DNA from: Plumapathes pennacea
Lineage: Eukaryota > Cnidaria > Anthozoa > Antipatharia > Myriopathidae
DNA: 64,000 bases
Reading direction: 5' to 3'
Assembly (NCBI GenBank): GCA_964036295.1
Contig: OZ038462.1
Span: 25,121,863-25,185,862 of the forward strand
The stretch's first letter is position 1. Each line of letters starts with the position of its first letter. Positions 36,101-42,700 of this stretch are shown piece after piece. The notes beneath the pieces are model-generated. The model was not told the origin of the DNA and searched no databases. It saw nothing but the letters and a program-made list of their open reading frames with translations. The position numbers were made by a program, and so were the translations under genes.

Positions 36101-37782
36101 CTGTAGCTCTGAGTAAATGTGCAGTACTGTATTATAACAGTATAAGTTATTGATGCAGTACTGTAGAATATTATAAGTTATTGTATACTGTATGATATTA
36201 TATAAGTTATTTTATACTGTATAATATATCATATAAGTTATTGTACAATTGCAGTACTGTATCAATTTATATTAATACATTATATATTATACATTATATT
36301 TATTATATCAATACATATATCAATTACAAATTATATTGTACCTTTGAGTGGCAAACAATTGAAACCCAGCAGCTGCTTTCACATTGCCAAGGGCCGGAAC
36401 CGACAATGTCCGAGTCTCCAGTAAAGGAATGAGGATGGAAACGACATCCATTGGGGCAAAGTCAATATCTTCAAGAAGGATCCAGGAGCCATTAGTCACT
36501 GCTTGAAGCAAGGTCCCAGGCTGCCAAACAAATTCACCAGGGGTGTCTGTGCAAATGTAGGTTCCAAGCAAGGACTATAATAAAAAACATAACTCTTTTA
36601 AGAACCTCAAACTGACCTCTGCCCTTTACACTTGGCTCTGACAACCAAACCCACAGTAGCGTGAAACATCAGTCATCTCCTCGGTTCTCTTTTTATGTAA
36701 TACAATACCTCTTAGCTTCCACTTCTCAATTTTATTATAAACTATAGTTTAAAATATTTCACCTATTGTATTACTGTAAATTTATTTGGCCACACAAGTG
36801 TATACTGTATATTTATTGAGTTAAAATACTGGAGATAGTAAACAACTGCATTGCTCACCTTGCTGTCTGTCTGATCTCCCAGCTGCACTGTCAGTAGATC
36901 CCTTACACCACTCCTTCCTGTTACCACTGCTAAGCACTCCACAAGTGCTGTCTTTCCTGAACCAACAGGGCCCTCAAGCAGGACACCTGCTCCTGAAGCA
37001 ACAGCCACAGTGAGAGAGTGCAGGTTACGGTACGTTGATGGTACCATTACCAAAGATCTGTCCGCAAGGCCAGTTGATTGTGTTAGCTGTGGCAGCAGTA
37101 CTCCACAGATGGTAACAAAGCTTCCTGTGAAGTCTTTCTCTGAAAAGCTTGCCCCATTAGGACAACTTTCATCAAATTGAAACTGAGCATTGATATCTAG
37201 CTGAGGAAGATCATTTCCATCCAAGTATTGAGTCATGGTCCTCACATTTGTATCTTTCCTCAACAGAAGAGAGTTCCTTTCTTCTTCTTCAAATAGCTTT
37301 TCAATCATTGCAAGCTTGTTCTGGTCAGTCAACCTTGCTATAATAGCAGCAATATGTACAGCATGCCACCTTACATTCAAATTCCTGTGTTGCACAAGTC
37401 TTAGGAAGGCACTCCATTCCCAAAGCTTGCTGAATGTTTCAAAATCAAACTCCAAAAGATTATGACCTGCTTTGACAATGCGCAAAAGTCTATCTTCTGA
37501 TAAGGTGCCACCAGCTAGAAAATCTTCTTTTAGAATGTCAAAGAATGGAGATGAGTTGAAGTATTTAAGAGCAATATCTTTGATGTGTGGCATTTGCTGA
37601 AGAAGACAACTGAGAATGAAGCTGAACTGTTCATGTAAAATGCTTTGACCCTTGCAAATTAGCAATTTGATTGCTCTTTCCAGTATTTCCAGAAGAAGCG
37701 GGTGAAAAGTTTTCAACAGAAAAGGTATAAACTCTTCCTCCACACTTAGCCATCCTAATCGTTCCAACAATCCTTGCTTGTC
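170..37782 (-). CDS. MDN1: Midasin (dynein-like AAA+ ATPase of 60S ribosome maturation), most of the gene
   Basis: Midasin/Rea1 is a nuclear AAA+ motor that strips assembly factors from pre-60S ribosomal particles. Reading right to left I place 57 exons: an N-terminal domain, six AAA+ modules (Walker A in exons at 37.0, 35.2, 29.9, 27.2/26.9, 24.0 and 20.5 kb), then the long helical linker to 170. The family is usually about 5,600 residues; this window stops near residue 4,100 of the human protein, so the acidic region and C-terminal MIDAS domain lie outside. All junctions fit GT-AG except one GC-AG at 4036, and reading phase agrees at the junctions checked. The first coding exon, about 60 residues, is not securely found; it should lie between 37800 and 38840. 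Module-by-module exons are listed in separate entries. Identification rests on residue-level similarity to midasin recalled from family knowledge and is very secure. Confidence 0.96.
1325..1602. repeat. 21-bp minisatellite, about 13 copies
   Basis: The unit is CTGCTGCCAAATTGATTTAA plus T, with variants CTACCAAACTGATCTAAC. It lies in a midasin intron and opens a meaningless plus-strand frame made of a CCQ(T/I)DL repeat. Confidence 0.92.
1747..1956. mobile_element. 210-bp MITE with 14-bp terminal inverted repeats, parent form of the satellite
   Basis: The element begins TTAACCCTTTCACT and ends AGTGAAAGGGTTAA, perfect inverted repeats. Its middle (AAAATGTATGAGCGATGTAG... to TTCTCCATACTGTGTGAT) aligns with the 94-bp satellite unit, and its right part (CTGGTGAGAGACTGAAGG) aligns with 17570-17600. 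It is too short to encode a transposase. Confidence 0.8.
3345..3510 (-). repeat. Decayed tRNA-derived SINE-like copy
   Basis: It contains CAGGAATCGAACTCATGAC (a B-box-like sequence in reverse) and GCCCAGAAAAAAATTCGGG, like the better copies near 41.0 kb, and CCGCAGTTCACATATGTG resembles their tail. It lies in a midasin intron. Confidence 0.55.
4253..4534. mobile_element. Fold-back MITE with arms of about 110-130 bp
   Basis: Left arm CGCATCAAGAGTTCCGAC...GGATCGCACTGTATTCTGGG...AATATCCGCCATTTTGCA is mirrored by TGCAAAATGGCGGATATT...CCCAGAATACAGTGCGATCC...CGGAACTCTTGATGCG. Little sequence lies between the arms. It sits in the intron between midasin exons 4610-4774 and 4036-4187. Confidence 0.88.
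6419..6655. repeat. CTGTCACACTAAC minisatellite abutting a midasin exon
   Basis: Irregular 12-28 bp units of CTGTCAC(A/G)CTA(A/T)AC. The left edge touches the intron acceptor side near 6358-6418, and the right edge includes the splice donor of the exon ending at 6655. Confidence 0.92.
7065..7086. repeat. (TCTG)n microsatellite
   Basis: Five to six tandem TCTG units in a midasin intron. Confidence 0.85.
7500..7775. repeat. C-rich ended repeat
   Basis: Bounded by CCCCCTCCCCCCTCC at the left and a C14/G7 run near 7755-7776, with an internal near-duplicate (ATAAGCCCCTCCC / ATAAGCCCCCCCC). It resembles the G/C-ended elements at 18160 and 60715. Confidence 0.5.
8088..8240. mobile_element. Small inverted-repeat element (CAGTCAACT ends)
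   Basis: Starts TACAGTCAACTACCTC and ends AAGAGGAAGTTGACTGCA. The interior has GTGTCCG...CTTAGAAGGGTGTCCG, similar in style to the pogo/Tigger-like MITEs at 23.3 and 39.9 kb. Confidence 0.6.
8538..8689. mobile_element. MITE with TACAGTGGAACCC terminal inverted repeats
   Basis: Perfect 13-bp ends TACAGTGGAACCC / GGGTTCCACTGTA, with internal CGTTAATACGGCCA motifs. The TA ends and sequence style suggest a Tc1/mariner-pogo-type non-autonomous element. A longer relative is at 33253-33700. Confidence 0.85.
9270..17626. repeat. 94-bp satellite array, about 75 units, inside a midasin intron
   Basis: Two blocks, about 9337-12652 and 13838-17566, repeat a 94-bp unit (marker word TTAATGTACGAG at 9431, 9525, 9619...). 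Units differ by only a few bases at fixed variable sites, such as ACTTGATAG/ATTTGATAA, GCTAAG/GCCAAG, AATGTATG/AATGCATG/ACTGTATG. The ends of the array match the ends of a short element at 1747-1956, including its terminal AGTGAAAGGG near 17614-17623. The array lies between midasin exons 17671-17807 and 8722-9139 and would be transcribed in the pre-mRNA. Confidence 0.98.
12653..13838. mobile_element. 1.2-kb non-autonomous element inserted in the satellite array
   Basis: The satellite is broken at AGTGAGATTT and resumes at GATAGTTTAATCACC. The insert opens with a long imperfect palindrome (12665-12790; arms contain GATTACGAAATCGGAC and its complement). It also has a 22-bp inverted repeat between about 12807-12828 and 13815-13836 (TAATCATAAATATTACAATTTC). 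No transposase-like frame is seen. Exact ends are uncertain. Confidence 0.7.
17671..21149 (-). CDS. MDN1: Midasin AAA6 (exons 21009-21149, 20433-20561, 20059-20362, 19683-19839, 18795-18911, 18470-18544, 17902-18025, 17671-17807)
   Basis: Exon 20433-20561 holds Walker A GPRSCGKTSLVQL and AMNSAMDTTELLGGFEQ. Exon 20059-20362 is a helical insert. Exon 19683-19839 has FEWVDGQLVNALK and the Walker B-like WLLIDNVNFC, where Asn replaces the catalytic Glu. Exon 18795-18911 has PSVLDRLNALLEPGGVL. Exon 18470-18544 has the arginine-finger region ISRAMRNRGVEIY. The last two exons close the module. The Asp-Asn pair matches what I recall of other midasins, so the inactive site is probably ancestral. The last exon ends in phase 0 before the 8.5-kb satellite intron. 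Confidence 0.94.
18155..18434. repeat. G-run/C-run bounded repeat
   Basis: Left CGCCCGGGGAGGGGG with a G14 run, right a C22 run at about 18410-18430. The interior is not recognised. It ends just before midasin exon 18470-18544. Confidence 0.5.
19051..19352 (-). mobile_element. Hairpin MITE, family with CGGCGGC stem, short-loop copy
   Basis: One hairpin at 19063-19160 (ATTACACGGCGGC...GCCGCCGTGTAAT) plus a second inverted pair ACACTCGTGT/CACGAGTG. The orientation is opposite to the copies at 33.96 and 45.88 kb. This copy lacks the CTCACTCGCGAAGCGCTCG loop of the other two. Confidence 0.85.
20769..20977. mobile_element. 209-bp MITE with 28-bp imperfect inverted ends
   Basis: AACAGACCTTTTTCAACCAT... 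is mirrored by ...TAGTTGAAAAAGACCTGTT. It lies in the midasin intron between exons 21009-21149 and 20433-20561, close to the first. Confidence 0.8.
21482..21577. repeat. 26-bp-arm hairpin with GA-rich loop
   Basis: AGCCTGTGTAGCAACGGCGC is mirrored by GCGCCGTTGCTACGCAGGCT, with one mismatch. The loop is G/A-rich. It ends about 20 bp from midasin exon 21599-21700, on its donor side. Confidence 0.8.
21599..24667 (-). CDS. MDN1: Midasin AAA5 (nine exons: 24500-24667, 23933-24144, 23599-23721, 23001-23063, 22476-22610, 22225-22332, 22004-22111, 21775-21855, 21599-21700)
   Basis: Exon 24500-24667 leads in with GIAPFYIPR. Exon 23933-24144 has Walker A EGSPGVGKTSLV and RINLSEQT. Exon 23599-23721 has TDLFGADLPVEGG and Walker B WVVLDE. 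Exon 23001-23063 has LNLASQSVLEGLNA. Exon 22476-22610 has VYIPELG, sensor ACQNPLNQGGGRKGLP and arginine finger SFLNRFTQ. The four remaining exons encode the small helical subdomain (for example GPWEFNLRDVFRWC in 22004-22111). This is one of the most strongly conserved stretches and is certain for midasin. Confidence 0.95.
22633..22845. mobile_element. MITE-like element with GGCCCCGTT ends and a long A-run
   Basis: Left GCCCCGTTTAAACT...ATCCGGATAC, right GAATCCGGATAAATTTG...GTGTGAACGGGGCC. The A-run of about 29 at 22741-22769 is in the centre. Confidence 0.6.
23250..23442. mobile_element. Pogo/Tigger-like MITE, copy 1
   Basis: Contains ACACCTCTCTAAGGTGGACA, CGATTTTCACTTGTTTCTCT and AGGGTGTCCGCCTTAGAGAG. 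The same words occur at 39880-40057. Confidence 0.7.
24310..24425. repeat. Impure (TG)n / TGCG microsatellite
   Basis: Runs of GTGTACGTCTAC, GTGCGTGTATGTGCG and similar in a midasin intron. Confidence 0.8.
24923..27502 (-). CDS. MDN1: Midasin AAA4 (exons 27217-27502, 26801-26945, 26030-26290, 25467-25581, 25284-25353, 24923-25083)
   Basis: Walker A is split by an intron: VGETG at the end of exon 27217-27502 and CGKTTICQ at the start of 26801-26945. Exon 26030-26290 has LFEWTDGPLVRAMKEG, Walker B VFLADEISLADDS and sensor STMNPGGDFGKKE. Exon 25467-25581 has the arginine finger LRNRFTEIWCP. Exons 25284-25353 and 24923-25083 encode DFIDWF and ISIRDLLSW. The Walker B carries Ala before Asp-Glu but keeps the catalytic acid pair, so the site looks functional. 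Confidence 0.94.
25615..25790. repeat. Minisatellite of about 60 bp, three copies
   Basis: ACAAGAGACTCTTGTTGTACGAGCACTATAT-type units recur with divergence in a midasin intron. Read by eye; exact period uncertain. Confidence 0.65.
27545..28040. repeat. Minisatellite of about 48 bp next to a midasin exon
   Basis: Units of the type GTCAGCAAGATCTAGCAGCC then GTCAGTGAGATAAAACAAGT repeat about nine times, preceded by AACAAACAACTCAA repeats. It ends about 15 bp from exon 28055-28199. Confidence 0.88.
28055..30437 (-). CDS. MDN1: Midasin AAA3 (exons 30169-30437, 29754-29932, 29119-29210, 28537-28653, 28279-28425, 28055-28199)
   Basis: Exon 30169-30437 encodes the run-in (FTQFEGYWVAMGDKNP). Exon 29754-29932 has Walker A GETSVGKTSLIQW, then RINNHEHTDIQEYLGSY. 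Exon 29119-29210 has Walker B WVILDELNLAPSDVLEALNR. Exon 28537-28653 has sensor FATQNPPGQYGGRK. Exon 28279-28425 has the arginine finger FRNRFVELHFDELP. Exon 28055-28199 encodes RRSSSVFAGKQGFITLRDL. All motifs match the family closely. A minisatellite lies just downstream of the last exon, in the next intron. Confidence 0.95.
28718..28764. repeat. Short hairpin with 14-bp perfect arms
   Basis: GCCTCGTTTTCACT...AGTGAAAACGAGGC, with a 19-bp loop. It directly precedes the minisatellite at 28800. Confidence 0.85.
28800..28995. repeat. Minisatellite of about 55-60 bp, three to four copies
   Basis: The unit includes TTTTCACTTGACGCAAATCT and TGTGTTCGCGCTTGTACT. It lies in the midasin intron between 28653 and 29119. 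Confidence 0.85.
29214..29267. repeat. (CA)n microsatellite abutting a splice acceptor
   Basis: About 25 CA units. On the minus strand it is (TG)n leading straight into the acceptor TCTAG of midasin exon 29119-29210. Confidence 0.93.
30102..30136. repeat. C-homopolymer run
   Basis: A run of about 35 C in a midasin intron. Homopolymers of this length are prone to sequencing length error. Confidence 0.9.
30425..30600. repeat. Minisatellite of about 48 bp, four copies, overlapping an exon edge
   Basis: Units (GAAACCCTGTAACA-AATAGAATCTTA...) repeat next to midasin exon 30169-30437. The acceptor side of the exon (TTACAG/GGTTTCTG) is itself the first unit. Confidence 0.8.
30994..35725 (-). CDS. 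MDN1: Midasin AAA2 (exons 34861-35725, 34326-34584, 33785-33889, 33073-33186, 31753-31823, 30994-31069)
   Basis: Exon 34861-35725 holds Walker A VGETGTGKTS and the motif TDLLGGFKPVD. Exon 34326-34584 has Walker B WVLLDEINLA and LSGLLESSSGS. Exon 33785-33889 has the sensor ACMNPATDVGKK and the arginine-finger helix PPGIRNR split at its last Arg. Exon 33073-33186 continues with FTEVFVDEL, exon 31753-31823 with LTDGTGHKPHY, and exon 30994-31069 with LRTLCRALRYASGNP. All key ATPase residues are present, so AAA2 looks competent. The intron 31824-33072 carries three inverted-repeat transposon relics. Confidence 0.94.
31840..32084. mobile_element. MITE with GGGCCCGGTTTTTC ends
   Basis: Ends GGGCCCGGTTTTTCAAAGC / TTCGAAAAACCGGGCCC. 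The interior has CTAATCCTGGATTAGG. An inverted relative is at 32432-32645. Confidence 0.85.
32248..32426. mobile_element. MITE with GGTCGAACCCCGCTATTTCG ends
   Basis: Left TACGGTCGAACCCCGCTATT, right AAATAGCGGGTTTCGACTGTA. It is a relative of the element split at 45816-46346. Confidence 0.85.
32432..32645. mobile_element. Inverted, truncated copy of the GGGCCCGG MITE
   Basis: It reads in reverse relative to 31840-32084 (CTTGTTCCAGCTTAAAAAC, CCTAATCCAGGATTAGCC, CTGAAAAACCAGGCCC). Its left end is altered. Confidence 0.8.
33253..33700. mobile_element. Longer MITE of the TACAGTGGAACCC family
   Basis: Ends TACAGTGGAACCC / GGTTCCACTGTA, with interior CCCGTTAATACGACCA repeated several times. About 450 bp, inside a midasin intron. 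Confidence 0.85.
33966..34303 (+). mobile_element. Hairpin MITE, second copy
   Basis: Has ACACGAGTGTTTTAC / GTAAAACACTCGTGT at the left and a hairpin ATTACACGGCGGC...GCCGCCGTTTAAT with loop CTCACTCGCGAAGCGCTCG at the right. It lies in a midasin intron, ending about 20 bp before exon 34326-34584. Confidence 0.85.
35815..37782 (-). CDS. MDN1: Midasin N-terminal domain and AAA1 (exons 36859-37782, 36342-36574, 35815-35929)
   Basis: The 924-bp exon 36859-37782 encodes a helical N-terminal domain and then Walker A GPVGSGKTALVE, followed by QLGDQTDSK at the exon end. Exon 36342-36574 continues with GTYICTDTPGEFVWQPG and the Walker B-like WILLEDIDFAP, then sensor FATQR. Exon 35815-35929 carries LWAMVYTEPLSKEEL. 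The Walker B of AAA1 has Glu-Asp where active sites have Asp-Glu; from memory this is also so in other midasins, so AAA1 is probably a weak or inactive ATPase site by family habit rather than by damage here. The first exon begins in phase 0 at D-K-Q, so an upstream exon ending in phase 0 must exist. Confidence 0.93.
35990..36340. repeat. AT-rich imperfect tandem repeat
   Basis: TATAAGTTATTGTA(TACTGTAT) motifs recur between midasin exons 35929 and 36342. Confidence 0.75.
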
Positions 37783-38838
37783 CTGAAAAGACCAGCTCTA
37801 CAAGGTACAAAAGACATCAACAAAGATGAGCAGAAAACATTAAGGATCAGGTGTACAGAAATTAAACTATTACTTCGGGGACTGCTGATCAAATTTCAAC
37901 TGACACGACAATCGACAAACATCAAACAACAAACTGTTGACCAATGATCGATGAACTAAGATACTGATCGTTTATTAGATCCCCTGGGGAGGGGCGTTCT
38001 TTTTCAGAAAATGTGGTGAAGAAAACATACTCTCTGGAATGCTATAATTTCATGCATTCTACAGACTGTTGGGATTTTATGAAATTAAGGGACGTAATAA
38101 ACGATTGGTCTCCAAGAGCGTATAAAGTATGTTTGCCTGGAATGCATTTAAATGAAGGCAGCATTTTGAGCAGCCTCTCAATGAAGAGAAGGCAGTGTGT
38201 TAGCACAGGGAGTCAATACTGGCGTCAACAGTCATCAGCTGGATGACTGTTGACACGTTTGATGGATAAACAGAATATGCTCAATCCCTTTCATGTGTTT
38301 TGGCCGAAAACAGACCAATAATTAAATAATGTTTGACCAAAAAATGTACGCTAAGGTTGTTGTGTTTCAGAACAAAAATGTACTGTATAGCTTCCACGTG
38401 TACTACAATCAGCTTCATCTGTACAATATTCAACGGGCTATGTCGAAGATTAACATTTTGTTATGGCGCAGAACCGATTTATAGTGAACCACAACAAGAG
38501 ATCCTGTACGAACCCTCAGCACAAGGAATGGTCTCAACTCCATCATCAGTCTTGGATGACATCTTGCCAATTGGATGAGTGAACTCCAAAAGTCCCAACG
38601 AAATTCTCCAACGGTACAATTCATGTTAGAATTTCCGACATTCTCCACGTGGGTTTCTCCATCCAGTGCTCAGCGGTACGCGTAGAATCTTTCGGATTAT
38701 ACTTAGTGTAAGGTAAATACTACGACTTTGTTCCCAAGCCTCATCCGCGTAGATGGACGAGGTACCCAAGCCCAGGTTTCCTTGGTGACGACGGTCACAA
38801 AGTAGCCGCCATTTTGCAATTACAAGACGGTTCTCAAG
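37783..38838. promoter_or_regulatory. Divergent MDN1 / DNAJB13 upstream region, probable site of the missing midasin first exon
   Basis: This is the gap between the first midasin exon I can read (starts 37782, phase 0) and the DNAJB13 start codon at 38839. The two genes point away from each other, so it should hold both promoters and the short first coding exon of midasin. An open minus-strand stretch at 38430-38648 is the only sizeable candidate, but its translation does not look like the midasin N-terminus and its possible donors are weak. A 13-bp palindromic motif (CAACAGTCATC...) near 38227-38255 can form a hairpin. Confidence 0.45.
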
Positions 38839-41800
38839 ATGGGTCAGGATTATTACGGTGTCCTCGGTTTGACACGAAGCGCTACTGATACAGACATAAA
38901 GAAATCGTAAGTTTATCTTCTAGTTACTCGCGAAATGTTAGATGGTGCAAGAAAAACTTATGATTTATCTTGAGCCTGTCCGTTGAAACATTTCCGTAGG
39001 TACCGAAAGTTATCTCTAAAATATCACCCAGACAAAAACCAAGAACAAGGAGCCGATGTCAGGTTCAAACACGTTGCTGAAGCTTTTGATGTTCTAAGTG
39101 ACCGTAAGTCCTGAATGTTTATACCTTTATTAATATGTTCTGTAAAAAAAGACTAAAAAGTATCAGCTGTTGTTCATGTCATCTGTCATTTGTGGAATGT
39201 TTCGTACGGTGCTCATGCTCTCTGTTCATTTTCATCTATCCAACAGCCAAGAAGAGAGCAATCTATGATCAATTTGGCGAGGAGGGTCTCAAAACCGGAG
39301 TGCCAGACAAAGGCAAGTGCACTTAATTTTATGTATTGTACCGGCTGTACAGGTATGACGTGAAATGCACTTTTAGGCTCTTCAACAGAAAGCCATTCAA
39401 GCTCTTGTAAGTATTGCGACAACTACACCATCTAGAATAAAAAAAAAAGTGAATTGGACCATCTAAAATCAAATAAGTAAATCTACTGTATAACTGGACC
39501 AGTCAAGAAATAATAATATACTGTAGCTAGACCATCTAGTGTCAAATATATAAAGTAGACATGTTGTTATATTTCAAATTGATGATCTGCAGGTACTTGG
39601 ACTCCTGGATACACATTTCATGGAGATGCAAATCGAGTCTTCAAAGAATTCTTTGGTGGCGATAACCCATTTGCAGGTTAGCTCCAACACTGCGATGTCT
39701 CTGGACTTTCACTGCATTAGTACAATATTGTGACAATGAAGGGGAATAATATTTACAGTGTGTGAATATGCTGCTGGCTGTCGTTTCTATCTTAGTATTA
39801 TAGCTCTGTATAACTTGATAATTAGCTCATGAAGTAACACTGGGCAGGTCAACCAACACATATTAAGTACCAGGCAACTCTTTCTAATCGGACACCTCTC
39901 TCGGACACCTTTATAAGATGGACAGCGTGCAGATTTGTTTTTTTCCGATTTTCACTTGTTTCTCTGTAACTGAACCCTCTCAAAGTTGGACACCCCTCTA
40001 AGGCGGACACAAAATCTAGTCCAGAAGGTGTCCGCCTTGGAGAGAGTTAGCTGTATACCCACACCAAGTTTTTATTGATCATACAGTCTGAATACAAATT
40101 CAGTTTCTCACTGACATGTTACTTCACTCTTGTGATTTATCTATAAATAGTTTCCTTAAACTTTTCACATGTTTTTTGGTTACAGAGCTGTTTGATTCTT
40201 ACGATCCAGACGTTGGGTTTGGTGGAATCCATGGCAGAGGGCGCCGCAAGCAAGACCCACCAATTGAAAGAGAGCTTTATCTGACTTTAGAGGAAGTTTA
40301 CAAAGGATGTGTGAAGAAAATGAAGATCTCAAGAAGGGTACAGTGCATTTTTGCTAAAATGAAATATTTTTCACCTCCATCTGGGTACCTGGCACAGCTA
40401 CAGTCTGTATTACAATTATCTGTACACTGCAGCTATGTAATATTATAATTTAAAACTCTGTGCAATGCTAAGCTTCGTTTCTGTTTAGGTCATGAATGAA
40501 GATGGCCACACCTCTAACATCAGAGACAAAATTCTGACAATCAATGTGAAACGTGGATGGAGAGCTGGAACAAAGATCACGTTCCCAAAGGAAGGTGACC
40601 AGGGACCTAACAACATCCCAGGTTGGTACACAACAGAATCTGTTCTGGCCGTATCCTGTAGATCATATGCTGTGGCTTTCTCTAAACTGGATAGACAGCC
40701 CGGTCAATGCACAGTGTTCAAAATTTAAAAAGTCCAGGTTGTCCGGATATGCGAAATAGTTTGCCCGGTGGGTTTTCTCCTGGACGACCAGACTATCAAT
40801 TTGGCAGAAAACCAGTCGTCTGAGTGAACTTTTGGTCATCTCGGACGACTGGACAACCACTAATTTTGAGCACTGATGCATACATACTTGCTCTGACAAA
40901 GGGTTAGCCCCTGAAACGTCAGCTTCAAATTATTTTATGGCGTCTAGCTTTCACACATTCGAATCACGTGAATTTTTGATCATCGCAGTGAGTGAAGCAA
41001 CTTAAGCAGTTGCAATGAGCCCGGAAAAAAATCCGAGCTTCAACGGGAATCGAACCCATGACCTTCACGATACCGGTGTGATGCTCTACCACTGAGCTAT
41101 GAAGCCGTATGGGAGCTGGTCAAGTGTTTGGTTCGATTTGTACCCGTCATAGTGATTTGAATGATATAATGTATATATGTGATAAACTCATATATATGAA
41201 CTGCGGATAGGAATGAATCACGTGAATTTTTGATCATCGCAGTGAGTGAAGCAACTTAAGCAGTTGCAATGAGCCCGGAAAAAAATCCGAGCTTCAACGG
41301 GAATCGAACCCATGACCTTCACGATACCGGTGTGATGCTCTACCACTGAGCTATGAAGCCGTATGGGAGCTGGTCAAGTGTTTGGTTCGATTTGTACCCG
41401 TCATAGTGATTTGAATGATATAATGTATATATGTGATAAACTCATATATATGAACTGCGGATAGGAATGAATCACGTGAATTTTTGATCATTGCAACTGC
41501 TTAAGTTGCTTCACTCACTGCGATGATCAAAAATTCACGTGATTCATTCCTATCCGCAGTTCATATATATGAGTTTATCACATATATACATTATATCTTT
41601 CACACATTCATTATACACGTTATTCTCTATGCCATTGCATCAAATCTAGTTATCCTTAGTACTAGTTTTCCAATGCATGCATGGAGTAACTGATGGAAAT
41701 ATTATACATTAATAATATTTATGGAATGCAGGTTTGCAAACAAGATTCCTGTGATAGCATTCTCATGGATATTTTTTTCAGCTGATATTGTGTTCATTGT

Positions 41801-42316
41801 GAAGGACAAGCCACATCCAATATTTGACAGAGATGGCGATGACCTTGTTTACACTGCAACTGTTCCCTTGGGAAAGGTATGCTCTACCATTTGCAACAAT
41901 TTATCTGTATGTGTATGGTGTGCATACAAGAGATAAACAGGATTTCCTGGAAACTAATGTTTCATTGCTGGTGTTTTCAAGGCTCTCACAGGATGTGTGG
42001 TCGATGTTCCTACACTGGATGGAAGACTAATTAGCATTCCTGTAAATGACATTGTTGAGTAAGTAGGCCAAAAGTGTCATGAAAGTTGACGAATGTGCCA
42101 ATGTTCTCTCTGGCTCAACCAAAGTTTCATGTGACTGAGATTGCTTCTCTGTTTGCTTCTTTTAGACCAGGTTACAAGAAAACGGTTCCTGATGAAGGAA
42201 TGCCCATCTCTAAAGATCCAAATATAAAAGGGAGCCTTGTGATTAAATTCAACATCGAGTTCCCTCGCCATCTGAGTCCAGACCAAAAGAGAATGTTGAA
42301 GGATGCCTTGTTGTGA
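38839..42316 (+). CDS. DNAJB13: DnaJ homolog subfamily B member 13-like, complete, nine exons
   Basis: Exons: 38839-38906, 39000-39103, 39247-39312, 39593-39676, 40186-40337, 40489-40621, 41782-41876, 41982-42058, 42166-42316, giving 309 residues (human about 316). The N-terminal J domain starts [11 protein letters not shown], keeps the HPD motif that stimulates HSP70 ATPase (YHPDKN), and ends [16 protein letters not shown] short linker ([13 protein letters not shown]) leads into two type-II beta-sandwich domains ([56 protein letters not shown]), with no zinc-finger CxxCxGxG repeats. In vertebrates DNAJB13 belongs to radial spokes of motile cilia and sperm; that role here is inferred. The third intron begins with GC (39313) rather than GT. 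Intron 6 carries triplicated SINE-like repeats. Among DNAJB1/4/5/13, the linker and length favour DNAJB13. Confidence 0.93.
39880..40057. mobile_element. Pogo/Tigger-like MITE, copy 2, in DNAJB13 intron 4
   Basis: Shares GATTTTCACTTGTTTCTCTG, CTCTAAGGCGGACAC and GGTGTCCGCCTTGGAGAGAG with the copy at 23.3 kb. It lies between exons 39593-39676 and 40186-40337. Confidence 0.7.
41036..41106 (-). repeat. tRNA-like head of SINE, copy 1
   Basis: The reverse complement begins GGCTTCATAGCTCAGTGG (A box) and has GGGTTCGATTCCC (B box) with a 7-bp acceptor stem (one G-U pair). The anticodon loop CCGGTAT would give GGT (Thr), but position 33 is C instead of the near-universal U. It is therefore more likely a SINE promoter than a working tRNA. 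It sits in DNAJB13 intron 6. Confidence 0.75.
41290..41360 (-). repeat. tRNA-like head of SINE, copy 2
   Basis: Identical as far as I can read to copy 1, offset by 254 bp. Confidence 0.75.
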
Positions 42317-42694
42317 GACAATATTGATTGAAACACATCACATCTGAGTTCTTGATTTACTGTACAGACATCATAATGCTGACCACACCAAGCACATAAG
42401 TTGTCTTAGCTGCACCATTACAGTAGATTTAAAAGTGATTGCTAAATTTATTTGTTCCTTCACACATCTCCATTGTACATATTATAATCTGCCATCATCT
42501 TGCAATATTTTCCTTTCTCTTTTTTCTCTACAATTGACTCACAGTTACATATTTACAAAGTTAGGGGCATACTGTACATTGTTGGCCAGAGAAAATTACT
42601 GGGTTTTCTAGGCTACCCTGAAATATTGTAAGAGAAACAAAGTCTAACTTGTCGTTTAGAAACTGTTGTACTTATGTACTGTACATACTGTACC

Positions 42695-42700
42695 AATAAA
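42695..42700 (+). terminator. Likely DNAJB13 polyadenylation signal
   Basis: A canonical AATAAA lies 379 bp after the stop codon, followed by T-rich DNA. The 3' UTR between is A/T-rich without other features. It sits in the tail-to-tail gap with SUPT3H. Confidence 0.5.

Larger units (their letters stand above)
40961..41606. repeat. 254-bp tandem SINE-like repeat, two full copies plus a palindromic third
   Basis: Each unit begins GAATCACGTGAATTTTTGAT (40961, 41215, 41469). Units 1 and 2 carry the tRNA-like head and a tail ending CATATATATGAACTGCGGAT. Unit 3 switches after about 45 bp into the inverted sequence, making a fold-back ending near 41606. Confidence 0.88.

Noticed and set aside
41036..41106. 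Functional tRNA-Thr gene
   Set aside because: C at position 33, an imperfect anticodon stem, and occurrence inside a tandem dispersed repeat point to a SINE head.
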